Below, piece by piece: positions 44,601-52,115 of a stretch of 64,000 bases of DNA (positions are counted from its first letter, which is position 1; the number at the start of each line of letters is the position of its first letter). Under the pieces are notes generated by a model that was not told where the DNA came from, did not search any database, and was given only the letters and a program-made list of their open reading frames with translations. The translations under genes and the position numbers were made by a program. This DNA comes from Rhodococcus sp. ABRD24. Lineage in GTDB: Bacteria; Actinomycetota; Actinomycetes; Mycobacteriales; Mycobacteriaceae. The stretch is taken from contig NZ_CP035319.1 in the NCBI RefSeq assembly GCF_004328705.1, forward strand, positions 3,720,001 through 3,784,000, given 5' to 3'.

Positions 44601-45514
44601 TCAGGCAGCTGATGCTGCGTTTCGATACTCGGCGAGGGCTTCCGTGGGGGTGCGGTAGCCCAGCGTCGAGTGCAGGCGCTTGCGGTTGTAGAACACCTCG
44701 ATGTATTCGGCGACCGCGAACCGTGCCCGCCCCCTGGTGTCGAACGTCTGCCGGTAGTACATCTCGTTCTTCAAGGTCGCGAAGAACGACTCGGCGGCCG
44801 CGTTGTCCCAACACACCCCGGTCCGCCCGACACTGGTCCGCACGCCCCGCGACCCGGCAAACTCAGTGAATTCCTTTGCAGTGTAATGACTTCCGCGATC
44901 GAAATGGAACACCGCGCCCGTTCTGACGTGCCCGCCGCTGACCGCCATCTGCAACGCGTCGACGATCAACGACGTGCGCATGTGCGAGGCCGTCTACCAA
45001 CCGACGACCATCCGCGTCGCGAGGTCGATCACCGTCGCCAGATACAACCATCCCTCACCGGTACGCAGATAGGTGATGTCACCGACCAGACGCTCACCCG
45101 GCCCCTGGGCGGTGAAGTCCCGGTCGATCAGGTCCGGGATCGTCGCCGCCTCGCCGGCGATCGTGGTCCGTTTGTACGCACGCGGTTGCACCGCGCACAA
45201 TCCCAGCTCGCGCATGATGTCGGCGACGGTCCCGACGCCGACCTCGATACCGTCCCGATTCAACTGGGCGGCCACACGCCGGCACCCGTACGTCTGCCGC
45301 GACTTGTCGAACACCCGCCTGACCTGCTCGCACAACCCTCGCCTGCGCGAGGCGGTCGGCGTCTCGACCCGGCCACGCCAGGCATAGAACGTCGACCGCG
45401 GCACATCCAGCAGCATGCACATCCAGCCGATCGAGTAGTTGGCCTTCTCCGCTTTGATCAACGCGCAGCGCTCGGCTACGGGTGTGTCCTGGCGAAGAAG
45501 GCTGCGGCTTTTTT
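44601..45514 (-). pseudogene. IS3 OrfB (DDE transposase catalytic part) with an in-frame TAG
   Basis: After the frameshift at 45508-45514 the frame reads KSRSLLRQDTPVAERCALIK, SIGWMCMLLDVPRSTFYAWR and GERLVGDITYLRTGEGWLYL, holding the first catalytic Asp, then stops at TAG 44996-44994 after RMVVGW. In the same frame it resumes TASHMRTSLIVDALQMAVSG, FHFDRGSHYT (second Asp) and NAAAESFFATLKNE (Glu). Intact relatives have Gln at the stop (GWQTASH), so CAG has become TAG. All DDE residues are otherwise kept. Confidence 0.75.
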
Positions 45515-45784
45515 CAGGAACTCGTTTTCCATCCGCAGCCTGCGGATTTCTGCCTCCATCCCTGCCACGCATGCCGCCTCCACCGGGTTCGTCGCTGTCG
45601 CCGGGTCGGGATTGTCCTCCCGCCACGCCTTGACCCAGTTGCCGAGCGTGCCCGGATTGATCTCCAGGTCCCGGGCGACAGCGGCGAGTGAACGGCCCAG
45701 GCCGACAACCATTTGCACTGCTTCAGCCTTGAACTGCGGGCTGAACTGGCGACGCTTCTCGGTCTTGTACAGATCCTCTCTCAT
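45476..45784 (-). CDS. IS3 OrfA (transposase helix-turn-helix subunit)
   Basis: A 102-residue OrfA with the HTH segment QFSPQFKAEAVQMVVGLGRS, ARDLEINPGTLGNWVKAW and a leucine-zipper-like EIRRLRMENEFLKKAAAFF. It binds the terminal repeats and is fused to OrfB by programmed -1 frameshifting on the A6G run near its 3' end. Confidence 0.85.
   Translation of the reverse strand: MREDLYKTEKRRQFSPQFKAEAVQMVVGLGRSLAAVARDLEINPGTLGNWVKAWREDNPDPATATNPVEAACVAGMEAEIRRLRMENEFLKKAAAFFARTHP
45508..45514 (-). other. IS3 -1 frameshift site (A6G)
   Basis: On the minus strand CTG-AAA-AAA-GCC contains the heptamer A-AAA-AAG. A -1 slip here changes from the orfA frame to the orfB frame (AAG-CCG-CAG-CCT), as expected for IS3 elements. 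Confidence 0.65.
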
Positions 45785-45816
45785 GCCGAGATTTACTGTC
45801 CAAGATCATTGGTACA

Positions 45817-45946
45817 CCCCAGTCTGTCGGAAGAGGCTCGGACGCAGTGTCGAGTCGTCTGGTGAAAACAGAAGAACGGCCCCACGGTGTTGGAGCACCT
45901 TATGTGAGGCCGTCCACCGCAGTTGCTCCGACTCCTCGAGGTCGAT
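45817..45946 (-). pseudogene. 5' part of the ORF interrupted by the IS element
   Basis: An open minus-strand frame encodes LEESEQLRWTASHKVLQHRG followed by AVLLFSPDDSTLRPSLFRQTG and runs into the IS. A GTG at 45898 could start it. Removing the IS joins it in frame to 44561-44337. From here to accD3 (45947-46178) I see only the hairpin at 46094. Confidence 0.4.
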
Positions 45947-46093
45947 TCATGGCGCGGTCCCCTTCCTCGTCCCCCGTTGGTGGTCCCGAGTAGGTCCTCA
46001 TCTCGATTGTCCTCCGATTCGCAACGGCGTCGATCCGTGGGCGGGTCGGCATTGGGGTCCAGGTAGATTCTCGCCGGTGCTCAGCCGACGGGG

Positions 46094-46136
46094 CGCCCAG
46101 CGGCTGCGCAGATTCCTCCTACGTCACCGCTGGGCG
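46094..46136. terminator. Hairpin downstream of accD3
   Basis: CGCCCAGCGG and CCGCTGGGCG form a perfect 10-bp stem with a 23-base loop, 43 bp beyond the accD3 stop; a probable transcription end without T-tract. Confidence 0.45.
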
Positions 46137-46178
46137 ACGGCCGATGCGAGTTCACTTCGGTGTGGCGGGACCGAGCGT

Positions 46179-47684
46179 TCAGCCCTGCGGCATTCCCAGT
46201 GTCCGGTAACGCGCCATACGGGCCGTGATGCGGTCGTCGCAGGACTCGTGGCGCAGCGCCGCGAGCTCGCGCGCGATTGCGGCACCGACGCGCTGCGAGA
46301 ATTCGACGGGTTCGAGTGCTGCATCCGGGATTTCCGGGATGATGGCGTCGATGACGCCGTCGCGCAGAAGGTCCCGCGATCGGATTCCTTGTGCGGCGGC
46401 CATTTCTGGCGCGTGGGTGGTATCGCGGTGGACGATCGCGCTCGCACCCTCCGGCGGAAGCGGTGCGAGCCAGCCGTTCTGCGCAGCAAGGACACGGTCG
46501 GCGGGCAGCAGGGCGAGTGCGCCGCCGCCGGTTCCCTGGCCGAGCAGCACCGACACGGTGGGCGTGCGGAGCGTGACGAGATCGGAGATGCAGCGGGCGA
46601 TCTCGGGCGCCAGTCCCCGCTCCTCGGCTTCCTTGGACAGCGAGGCTCCGAGCGTGTCGATCACCAGTACCAGCGGCAGCCGCAGTTCCGCGGCCATCCT
46701 CATGCCGCGGCGCGCCTCACGGAGCGCGGCAGGGCCCATCGTGGTGCGCGCCGACTGGCCGGCGCGGTCCTGCCCGAACAGCACACAGGGCTGCCCGCCG
46801 AACCGGGCCAGTGACAGCAGCACCGTGGCGTCGGCCTCGCCCTGCCCGGTTCCGCTGAGCGGTACCCGCGACGTGGCCGCATGTCGCACCAGTTCGCGGA
46901 TGCCTGGCCGGTCCGCGCGCCGGGAGAGCATCACCGACTGCCAGGCAGGCACGTCCGGCAGATTCCCCACTGCGATCGAATTCTCATGCAGGACAGTCTC
47001 GTCGGCCGGATCGCTGACGACGTGCAGCGCCCGGTCTACGAGTTCGCGCAGCTGCTCGACTGGCGCCACGCCGTCGATGACGCCGTTGCGGTACAGGTTC
47101 TCCGACGTCTGTACGCCCTCGGGGAAGTTCTCGCCGTACAGCGCCTGGTAGACGCGGGGTCCGAGGAACCCGACCAGGGCACCCGGCTCGGCGATGGTGA
47201 CATGACCGAGAGAACCCCACGACGCGAACACCCCGCCGGTGGTGGGGTTGCGCAGATATACCAGGTACGGCAGATGCGCAGCCTTGTGCACCGCGATCGC
47301 GGCGGCGATCTTCACCATCTGGACGAAGGCGAGGGTGCCCTCCTGCATCCGGGTTCCACCCGAGGTGGGGGAGGCCAGTAGCGGCAGTCCCTCTGCGGTC
47401 GCGCGTTCGATCGCGGTCACGATCCGTTCAGAAGCCGCGACGCCGATGGAGCCGGCGAGGAATGCGAACTCGCATGCGATCACCGCGACCTGTCGACCCT
47501 GCAGTGTGGCTGCACCGGTGAGTACCGACTCGTCGACGCCCGACTTGGCCTCGGCGGCGTCGAGTTCAGCGCGATACTTCGGGTCCGGATCGACGTCTAC
47601 CGGGGTGGTGTCCCACGAAACGAAACTGTCGGCATCGAATACTTGCCCGATCAGTTCCGGGGCAGAGATCCTCTTCGGGGACAA
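46179..47684 (-). CDS. accD3: Acyl-CoA carboxylase carboxyltransferase (AccD3-like)
   Basis: A 501-residue carboxyltransferase with both beta-like and alpha-like halves. The first half has LASPTSGGTRMQEGTLAFVQ and TTGGVFASWGSLGHVTIAEPGA; the second has LVIDTLGASLSKEAEERGL and LLGQGTGGGALALLPADRV. It would take carboxyl from a biotin carrier to an acyl-CoA; acetyl-CoA is suggested by similarity to AccD3 (Rv0904c), which also follows prrA/prrB. The start is TTG 47684 with GGAGG seven bases upstream. The 18.4 kb between prrA and this gene is the accessory block. Confidence 0.85.
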   Translation of the reverse strand: MSPKRISAPELIGQVFDADSFVSWDTTPVDVDPDPKYRAELDAAEAKSGVDESVLTGAATLQGRQVAVIACEFAFLAGSIGVAASERIVTAIERATAEGLPLLASPTSGGTRMQEGTLAFVQMVKIAAAIAVHKAAHLPYLVYLRNPTTGGVFASWGSLGHVTIAEPGALVGFLGPRVYQALYGENFPEGVQTSENLYRNGVIDGVAPVEQLRELVDRALHVVSDPADETVLHENSIAVGNLPDVPAWQSVMLSRRADRPGIRELVRHAATSRVPLSGTGQGEADATVLLSLARFGGQPCVLFGQDRAGQSARTTMGPAALREARRGMRMAAELRLPLVLVIDTLGASLSKEAEERGLAPEIARCISDLVTLRTPTVSVLLGQGTGGGALALLPADRVLAAQNGWLAPLPPEGASAIVHRDTTHAPEMAAAQGIRSRDLLRDGVIDAIIPEIPDAALEPVEFSQRVGAAIARELAALRHESCDDRITARMARYRTLGMPQG

Positions 47685-47710
47685 TAGTTTTCCTCCACTT
47701 CGTGCTAGCG

Positions 47711-47743
47711 GGCGGCCGCCGTTCCGGATGGACGACGGCCGCC
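47711..47743. terminator. Hairpin after the ABC permease gene
   Basis: GGCGGCCG at 47711 pairs with CGGCCGCC at 47736-47743, 14 bp beyond the permease stop and upstream of accD3. Confidence 0.45.
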
Positions 47744-47757
47744 ACAGACCAGCCTAG

Positions 47758-48954
47758 CTACCGCACGAGTGCCTCACGCCACGAGACCGTCTTGCCCATG
47801 CGCAGGATCGATCGCTGGTAGATCCGGGCTGCCAGCGCCGACATCGCGGCGGTGACCACCAGCATCAGCGCGATGGTCCCCGCGATCTGCGCGCCGCTCG
47901 CCACGCCCGCGGCAATACGAAGCGGCATGAGGATCGCGGAGAACGGCGGAATCCAGCTCAGCACGTTCGACAGGGTGCCGTCCGGGTTCTGCACGGCACT
48001 GAACGCCGAGAAGAACATCGCCATTACGAGAATGGTCAGCGGCATCGCGGTGGAGTTGACGTCCTCCTGCCGGGAGACCATGGAACCGGTCGCGGCGTAG
48101 AGCACGGCGAAGAACGCGAAGCCCAGGACGAACCAGCCGAGGGTGCCGACGAGGGTGCCCCACGCCGTTCCACCCAATGTCAGCGTCCCGGTTGCGATGC
48201 CCGTGCCGACGCCGGCGACGCCGTACATCGTGAGCTGGGCGAGCCCGACCGCGCCGATACCGATCACCTTGCCCCACAGCAGCTGCAGCGGACGCAGTGT
48301 CGACAGCAGCAGTTCCACGACGCGCGATGACTTCTCCTCGACAACCCCCATCGCGACATACATGCCGAACACGAGGATCTGCATGTAGAGCAGCACGACG
48401 ACGGCGGTTGACAGTGCGATGCGCTGTCCGCGTTCGGGATCCGGCGGGTCGATCGCCTCGACCGTGACCACGGCGGACCTGGTTGTCTCGGCGAGCTGGG
48501 CGGCGTCCACGCCCTGCGCGGCCAGCGCCGCACTCTGGGCCTGCGATGCGACGGCGCTGTCCAGCACGACGCGCAGCGACGCCGCGATTTCCGATTCGGT
48601 GATCGCGGTGACCGAGCCTCCGTCTCCCGGGATCAGTGCGACGTCGAGGTCGCCGTTCTCCACCTCGCTGCGGGCGGTCTGTGGGTCCGCGATTCCGGTG
48701 ACCTCCAACGGGTTTCCGGCAGCCTCACCCGTCGCGACCAGCACGGCGCTCAGCGACTGGTCGCCGACCAGCCCGACCTTCGCGCGGTCCTCGTCGTCGC
48801 TTCCGGAGAGGAATGAGGCGATCAGGATGCCGCCGACGATGGCGATCAGGATGATCACGTTGCTGATGACGAAGCTCCGCTTCGTCACCTGGGTGAGGAA
48901 CTCGCGGCGGGCAACCAGTGCGATCGCGCGGCTCGGACGTAGCTGCCGGCTCAT
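47758..48954 (-). CDS. ABC-2 type permease (NatB-like)
   Basis: A 398-residue export permease. It has one N-terminal helix (about 29-48), a large extracytoplasmic domain (about 50-185) and five or six C-terminal helices with EEKSSRVVELLLSTLRPLQL, as in NatB-like sodium/drug exporters. The ATG at 48954 overlaps the ATPase stop (ATGA). Together with the ATPase it forms a complete exporter; the substrate is unknown (sodium, peptides or drugs in relatives). Confidence 0.85.
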   Translation of the reverse strand: MSRQLRPSRAIALVARREFLTQVTKRSFVISNVIILIAIVGGILIASFLSGSDDEDRAKVGLVGDQSLSAVLVATGEAAGNPLEVTGIADPQTARSEVENGDLDVALIPGDGGSVTAITESEIAASLRVVLDSAVASQAQSAALAAQGVDAAQLAETTRSAVVTVEAIDPPDPERGQRIALSTAVVVLLYMQILVFGMYVAMGVVEEKSSRVVELLLSTLRPLQLLWGKVIGIGAVGLAQLTMYGVAGVGTGIATGTLTLGGTAWGTLVGTLGWFVLGFAFFAVLYAATGSMVSRQEDVNSTAMPLTILVMAMFFSAFSAVQNPDGTLSNVLSWIPPFSAILMPLRIAAGVASGAQIAGTIALMLVVTAAMSALAARIYQRSILRMGKTVSWREALVR

Positions 48955-49850
48955 GCGGACACCACCTCTCGGAACAGATCGGTCAGGGACGGCTTGCGGA
49001 CTGCGAACTCGTGCACCGGTCCGGTCTTCAGCGCGGCGTCGAGGACAGCCTGATCGTCGGCGCCCGCGCCCAGGGACAGCAGCGTGCGGCCGGAGCTGTG
49101 ACTCAGTGTCGTGACGGCGAACAGGTGGTCGGCCCACCCGGGCGGAGCGGCGGGGGCATGGACCTCGAGGTGCACGTCGCCGGATCCGCGAAGCTCGTCG
49201 ACGGTTCCGATCGCGCTCATCCGGCCCTGGGCGACGATGCCGACTCGATGGCACAGACGCTGCACGAGGTCGAGCTGATGGCTCGAGAAAATCACGGGGA
49301 CACCGGTTCCTGCCTTCTCCACCAGGACGTCGCTCATCACGTCCACGGCCACCGGGTCGAGGCCCGAGAACGGCTCGTCGAGGATCAGGACTGCGGGATC
49401 GTGCACGAGCGCCGCCGCGAGCTGCACCCGCTGCTGATTACCGAGGCTGAGGGAATCGACTGTGTCACCGATGCGTTCGGAGATGCCGAGGCGTTCGGTC
49501 CACCGGCGCACCGAATCAGTGGCCTCGGCGCGGGACAACCCGTGCAGTTCGGCGAAGTACGCGAGCTGACGGCCGACCTTCATCTTGGGGTACAGGCCGC
49601 GCTCCTCAGGCATGTAGCCGATCGAGCGCCGGACCTCGAGGTCCACCGGTTTGCCGCCGAGTCGAACCTCGCCGCTGTCGGCGGCGAGAACACCGAGTGC
49701 GATTCGCATCGTGGTGGTCTTGCCGGCGCCATTGCTGCCGACGAATCCGAAGATTTCGCCTGGTCGAACCTCGAAGCTGAGGTTCTCGAGTGCCACGACA
49801 TCGCCGTAGCGTTTCGCGATCCCGTCGAACGTGAGGGTCTGGCCTGTCAT
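48951..49850 (-). CDS. ABC transporter ATPase (NatA-like)
   Basis: A 299-residue ATPase with Walker A GSNGAGKTTT, the signature LSLGNQQRVQLAAAL (Q instead of the common G-G), Walker B VLILDEPFSGLDP and a C-terminal DUF4162-type extension. It drives the ABC-2 permease that follows. ATG 49850 overlaps the preceding membrane-protein stop (ATGA). Confidence 0.9.
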   Translation of the reverse strand: MTGQTLTFDGIAKRYGDVVALENLSFEVRPGEIFGFVGSNGAGKTTTMRIALGVLAADSGEVRLGGKPVDLEVRRSIGYMPEERGLYPKMKVGRQLAYFAELHGLSRAEATDSVRRWTERLGISERIGDTVDSLSLGNQQRVQLAAALVHDPAVLILDEPFSGLDPVAVDVMSDVLVEKAGTGVPVIFSSHQLDLVQRLCHRVGIVAQGRMSAIGTVDELRGSGDVHLEVHAPAAPPGWADHLFAVTTLSHSSGRTLLSLGAGADDQAVLDAALKTGPVHEFAVRKPSLTDLFREVVSA

Positions 49851-50422
49851 GCGAGCTCCTGGTGGTCGTCAGGGTGGGTGTTTTCGGGATGGAAATCATC
49901 GGGGTCGGGGTCTGGAAGGCTCCACGCCAGGATCATCGCGGGCAGACAGCCGCCGAGTAGTAGGGCGGTGAGAGCGGCGGTGCCACCGGAGTAGGCGAGA
50001 GCGCGATGGTCGATCCCGTCGAAGGTCGTGCCCCATGTCAGCGCGAGAATCGGCACCAGCAGGAGCCACTGGACGGCGGTCAGCCCGATCGACCGAGCGC
50101 TGTTCCGTTCGGCGATCTCGCGCTCGTCGAGGGCCAGCCTGGGTGCATCGGACTGTCGGCTGGACACGATCTGGAGGATCGTCCAAACCGGCAGGAACAA
50201 GAGGACCAGGCCGACCCAGGCGAGGGTGATGGTCTCCGAGAAATACGAGCCTGCCGCGGTTGCGAACAGCCCCGCGAAGAGGGCGATCAGGACCACGACG
50301 AGGGCTCGACGGCGGGACCGGGTTCGCCAGCCGGTCAGCCACTTCGACGTCTGCGCTTCGTGGCGAAGAAAGCGGCGCGTGCGGAAGTCTTCATAGCGGT
50401 CGATCAGGGTGGTCGCGGACAT
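49847..50422 (-). CDS. Membrane protein of the XRE/ABC operon
   Basis: A 191-residue protein with four membrane helices (about 43-60, 67-86, 118-135 and 148-168), a basic N-terminus (TRSRRRALV) and an acidic, His-rich tail. AAGGAGG lies six bases before ATG 50422. It sits between the XRE regulator (one base apart) and the ABC ATPase (overlap). Small XRE-plus-four-TM pairs are common in Firmicutes and actinobacteria, where the membrane partner is thought to influence the regulator. Confidence 0.7.
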   Translation of the reverse strand: MSATTLIDRYEDFRTRRFLRHEAQTSKWLTGWRTRSRRRALVVVLIALFAGLFATAAGSYFSETITLAWVGLVLLFLPVWTILQIVSSRQSDAPRLALDEREIAERNSARSIGLTAVQWLLLVPILALTWGTTFDGIDHRALAYSGGTAALTALLLGGCLPAMILAWSLPDPDPDDFHPENTHPDDHQELA

Positions 50423-50423
50423 G

Positions 50424-50702
50424 TCAGCCCTCCTTTGCAGAGTTGATCGGATAGAGCTCGACCGACATCGGGCCGAACTGCGTGCGCGAGAAGACTGCCT
50501 CCACGGGCAGTTCGAACACCGCGCATATCCGCAGTGCCAGATCGAGGCTGGGGTAGTGGTCGCCACGCTCGAGCGCGCCGACGGTCTGCGGGTTCACCTC
50601 GATCAGCTCGGCCAGCTGCGCTCGGCTCAGCTTGCGTTCCGCGCGCAGGACGGCGATGCGATTGAAGATGGGGAGACTCGCCCCACGGCGCACCGGACTC
50701 AT
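50424..50702 (-). CDS. XRE-family regulator (YozG/PBSX-like)
   Basis: A 92-residue single-domain HTH protein: RIAVLRAERKLSRAQLAELI, VNPQTVGALERGDHYPSLDL and FELPVEAVFSRTQF. I start at ATG 50702; longer frames run through its promoter. It is the first gene of the XRE-membrane-ATPase-permease operon. The inverted repeat at 50712-50729 directly upstream is its likely operator. Confidence 0.82.
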   Translation of the reverse strand: MSPVRRGASLPIFNRIAVLRAERKLSRAQLAELIEVNPQTVGALERGDHYPSLDLALRICAVFELPVEAVFSRTQFGPMSVELYPINSAKEG

Positions 50703-50711
50703 GCAATAGAT

Positions 50712-50738
50712 CGTTGTAAAAACACAACGGTATGTCAA
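50712..50738 (-). promoter_or_regulatory. XRE promoter and operator
   Basis: CGTTGT-N6-ACAACG (50712-50729) is a perfect 6-bp inverted repeat 10 bp upstream of the ATG. On the minus strand TTGACA occurs at 50738-50733, a -35 box that lies just beyond the repeat, so the operator occupies the spacer. Confidence 0.5.
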
Positions 50739-50802
50739 ATCTAGGCAAGTGACGGTGTCGCCCTTGCCTGGTCCGTACGACTGCCTGTAGTACCCTCGGG
50801 GC

Positions 50803-51345
50803 ATGCGGATCAGCCCAGGTGAGGAGCTCGCACGCCAGGTGCGTGGCCTTGCTGTTGCCGGGTCCGTGATCGGGTTGGCCATTGCTGCCCACGGAATCGC
50901 CGGCGGCGGCACGCCGCACGGACCCGTGCTTCTGCTCCTCGCGGGTGTCGCTGTCGTGCTCGCCGCGTGCGTGACGGCAGTGCCCGCGCTCGGCACCCGA
51001 CGCGGCTGGCTGGTGCCGATGCTCGCGACCGGTCAGGTCCTCTCTCACTTCGCGCTGTCGCTCGGCGATACGCATGCGGGGATGCACACCGGCCCCCACA
51101 CCACTGTGCCGATGCTGGTTACGCACTCAGTGGCCGTCGTCGTCTGTGCGGCGCTGATCGCCGCGGCCGAACGCATCGGCCCCCGCGCGTACGCCGCGCT
51201 GCGACGGATCCTGCCGAGAATTCCGGCGGTCCTGCCGGTGCGACTCGAGCCGCCTTTGCCGCATGTCGTCACCGACATCAGGCCGGCACTGTCGATGTCG
51301 AACGTGGGTCCGATCGCGCGCCGCGGACCACCTGCCTTCTACTGA
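50803..51345 (+). CDS. Membrane protein with a His-rich loop, head of the copper group
   Basis: A 180-residue protein with about four membrane helices (about 14-32, 42-62, 70-88 and 104-122). An extracytoplasmic-looking loop GDTHAGMHTGPHT has His and Met suited to copper binding. It precedes the PCu(A)C chaperone and Dyp-type peroxidase in the same direction. A copper role is inferred from the motif and neighbours. It is divergent from the XRE operon. Confidence 0.65.
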   Translation: MRISPGEELARQVRGLAVAGSVIGLAIAAHGIAGGGTPHGPVLLLLAGVAVVLAACVTAVPALGTRRGWLVPMLATGQVLSHFALSLGDTHAGMHTGPHTTVPMLVTHSVAVVVCAALIAAAERIGPRAYAALRRILPRIPAVLPVRLEPPLPHVVTDIRPALSMSNVGPIARRGPPAFY

Positions 51346-51512
51346 GCCACATTTCACCGCGTCACGACCACCGCGTCGGCGATGCGCGCCCCCTGCCGGA
51401 ATTCTGCGGCATCGGAGGCTATCTCACGGGTCCGAAGGGGCTCGATACTCCTGACGGGCAGCGCCCGCGCGCCGACGGCCGCCGCGCGCCCGCACACGAA
51501 AGGCACACGTAC

Positions 51513-52115
51513 ATGAAGGCATTCACCCGCGCCCGCGTCCTCGCGATCGGCGTCACCGTTGCAGCCGGCCTCACCCTCGCCGGGTGCAGCAGTGATTCCG
51601 GGGACTCGAGCGACTCGAAGAAGACCGACACAGCCGCCATCACGCTGCAGGACTCGTGGGTCAAGGCCGCTGACAGCGGGATGACGGCGATGTTCGGCAC
51701 CATCGTCAACGACTCCGACTCGGACATCACGCTCACCAAGGTCACCACGACGGTGTCGCCGCGCGTGGAGCTGCACGAGATGGCGCCCGACGGCACCGGC
51801 GCGATGAAGATGCGGGAGAAGGACGGGGGCGTGACGGTGGCGGCGAACAGCACGTACGAGCTCAAGCCTGGCGCCGACCACATCATGCTGTTCGACCTGC
51901 CAGCGCCGGTCCAGGCCGGTACTGACGTCCCGTTCACGTTCGAGTTTGCGGACGGCGCCACCGCCCAGTTCACCGCGCAGGTACGGGACTTCACCGGTGT
52001 CCGCGAGGAGTACAGCGGCGGAGACCACGGTGCGGCGCCGACCGGTGCGCCGAACCACGGTGCGGCACCGGCTGGTGCACCGCACATGGGCAACGCCGAC
52101 GCGCACAATGGCTGA
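51513..52115 (+). CDS. PCu(A)C copper chaperone lipoprotein
   Basis: A 200-residue lipoprotein with lipobox LAGC (Cys at about 26). The domain has the Cu(I) motif H-x-M (LHEMAPDG), a Met-rich MKMRE segment and H-x-M (DHIML), as in periplasmic chaperones that deliver copper to cytochrome oxidase. The C-terminal tail repeats NHGAAPAGAP-like His-containing units. It overlaps the Dyp peroxidase by eight bases. No strong ribosome binding site is apparent. Confidence 0.88.
   Translation: MKAFTRARVLAIGVTVAAGLTLAGCSSDSGDSSDSKKTDTAAITLQDSWVKAADSGMTAMFGTIVNDSDSDITLTKVTTTVSPRVELHEMAPDGTGAMKMREKDGGVTVAANSTYELKPGADHIMLFDLPAPVQAGTDVPFTFEFADGATAQFTAQVRDFTGVREEYSGGDHGAAPTGAPNHGAAPAGAPHMGNADAHNG

Larger units (their letters stand above)
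44567..45816 (-). mobile_element. IS3-family insertion sequence (1250 bp)
   Basis: The element is bounded by 21-bp imperfect inverted repeats (44567-44587 TGTGTCAAGGTTCTTGGACA with one more base, and 45796-45816; 17 of 21 match). It contains orfA and orfB in IS3 arrangement with an A6G frameshift site. Flanks are CTGGAG and CCCCAG: no 3-5 bp target duplication is visible. The orfB frame is interrupted by TAG at 44996-44994, so it may need a helper transposase. Confidence 0.85.

Noticed and set aside
44212-44996. Recoding of TAG as an amino acid in this region
   Set aside because: Two coding frames are interrupted by TAG here, but TAG is used as a normal stop elsewhere in the window, and both changes are simple CG-to-TA point changes in a decaying element.
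45817-46178. tRNA gene or attachment site beside the mobile remnant
   Set aside because: I looked for a cloverleaf with T-loop and acceptor pairing and for a direct repeat shared with the left part of the block; none was evident by eye.
44670-46814. 714-codon plus-strand frame across the IS and accD3
   Set aside because: Antisense to transposase and accD3; no domain can be seen.
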